NCBI GenBank assembly: GCA_016744655.1 | Contig: JADGDY010000013.1 | Coordinates: 1-50,603, forward strand | Origin: Bacteroidales bacterium | Lineage (GTDB): Bacteria > Bacteroidota > Bacteroidia > Bacteroidales > UBA12170 | Length of the DNA stretch: 50,603 nucleotides | Direction: 5' to 3' | Shown here: piece by piece, positions 50,603 through 50,603 of the stretch | Layout of the letters: every line of letters begins with the position of its first letter | Position numbering within the stretch: the first letter of the stretch is position 1 | Notes under the pieces: model-generated | Seen by the model: the letters and a program-made list of their open reading frames with translations, nothing else | What the model was told of the DNA's origin: nothing | Databases searched by the model: none | Program-made: the position numbers and the translations under genes

Positions 50603-50603
50603 C

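Noticed and set aside
1..50603. CRISPR array, tRNA, rRNA or prophage
   Set aside because: No regularly spaced direct repeats with unique spacers, no cloverleaf or rRNA-like stretch and no phage structural gene was found by eye. The heptad repeats have no spacers.

Overview
The window looks like chromosome from a free-living, probably marine or sediment member of the Bacteroidota. It is AT-rich and carries hallmarks of that phylum: type IX secretion (T9SS) C-terminal sorting domains, a FecI/FecR/STN-TonB-receptor set, OMP_b-brl_3-type receptors, and the TAnnTTTG -7 promoter element in front of many genes. I saw no rRNA, tRNA, CRISPR array or prophage. All readings were made by eye, without database searches.

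Region 1 (1-1300): an SMR-type small exporter and a SnoaL-like protein, both on the minus strand.

Region 2 (1360-17215) is the most interesting part. It holds three paralogous cassettes. Each has (i) an ECF sigma factor of 178 aa, (ii) a protein whose gene overlaps the sigma gene by exactly 8 nt and which has a short cytoplasmic segment, one inner-membrane helix, a 150-220 aa low-complexity periplasmic linker and a C-terminal outer-membrane beta-barrel ending in Phe, and (iii) a large T9SS-exported surface protein. Item (ii) has the architecture of the dual-membrane-spanning anti-sigma (Dma) factors known from Bacteroides. Seven copies of one ECF-type promoter (RRCAMCY, 16 nt, CGAYT, always start-to-start 23 nt) lie before every sigma gene and every surface gene, plus one orphan copy. 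Promoter sequence is cassette-specific. The likely picture is three self-activating trans-envelope signalling loops, each controlling its own secreted surface protein. The spaces between cassettes hold terminators, ~47-bp palindromes and longer direct repeats, and one promoter-terminator scar where a surface gene seems to have been lost.

Region 3 (17.4-26.8 kb): an outer-membrane protein, a methyltransferase, a second kind of ECF sigma operon with membrane partners, a cupin gene with an exact Fur-like 7-1-7 box, a TetR regulator, a GNAT-like protein, a ZIP metal transporter, the queuosine precursor transporter YhhQ, and hypotheticals.

Region 4 (26.8-39.5 kb): housekeeping functions. These are IspE, a SPOR-domain membrane protein, a 2-Cys peroxiredoxin, two small secreted proteins, a TolC/HlyD pair without its pump, a large TonB-type receptor, and ATP-type PEP carboxykinase with a LacI-type operator.

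Region 5 (39.7-50.6 kb): a small cystatin-like protein, a repeat lipoprotein, a FecI-FecR-FecA-like operon, a T9SS gene remnant, a divergent SDR/LysR pair, a TPR histidine kinase, and a kinase-like gene cut short by an IS630-family transposase that runs off the right edge.
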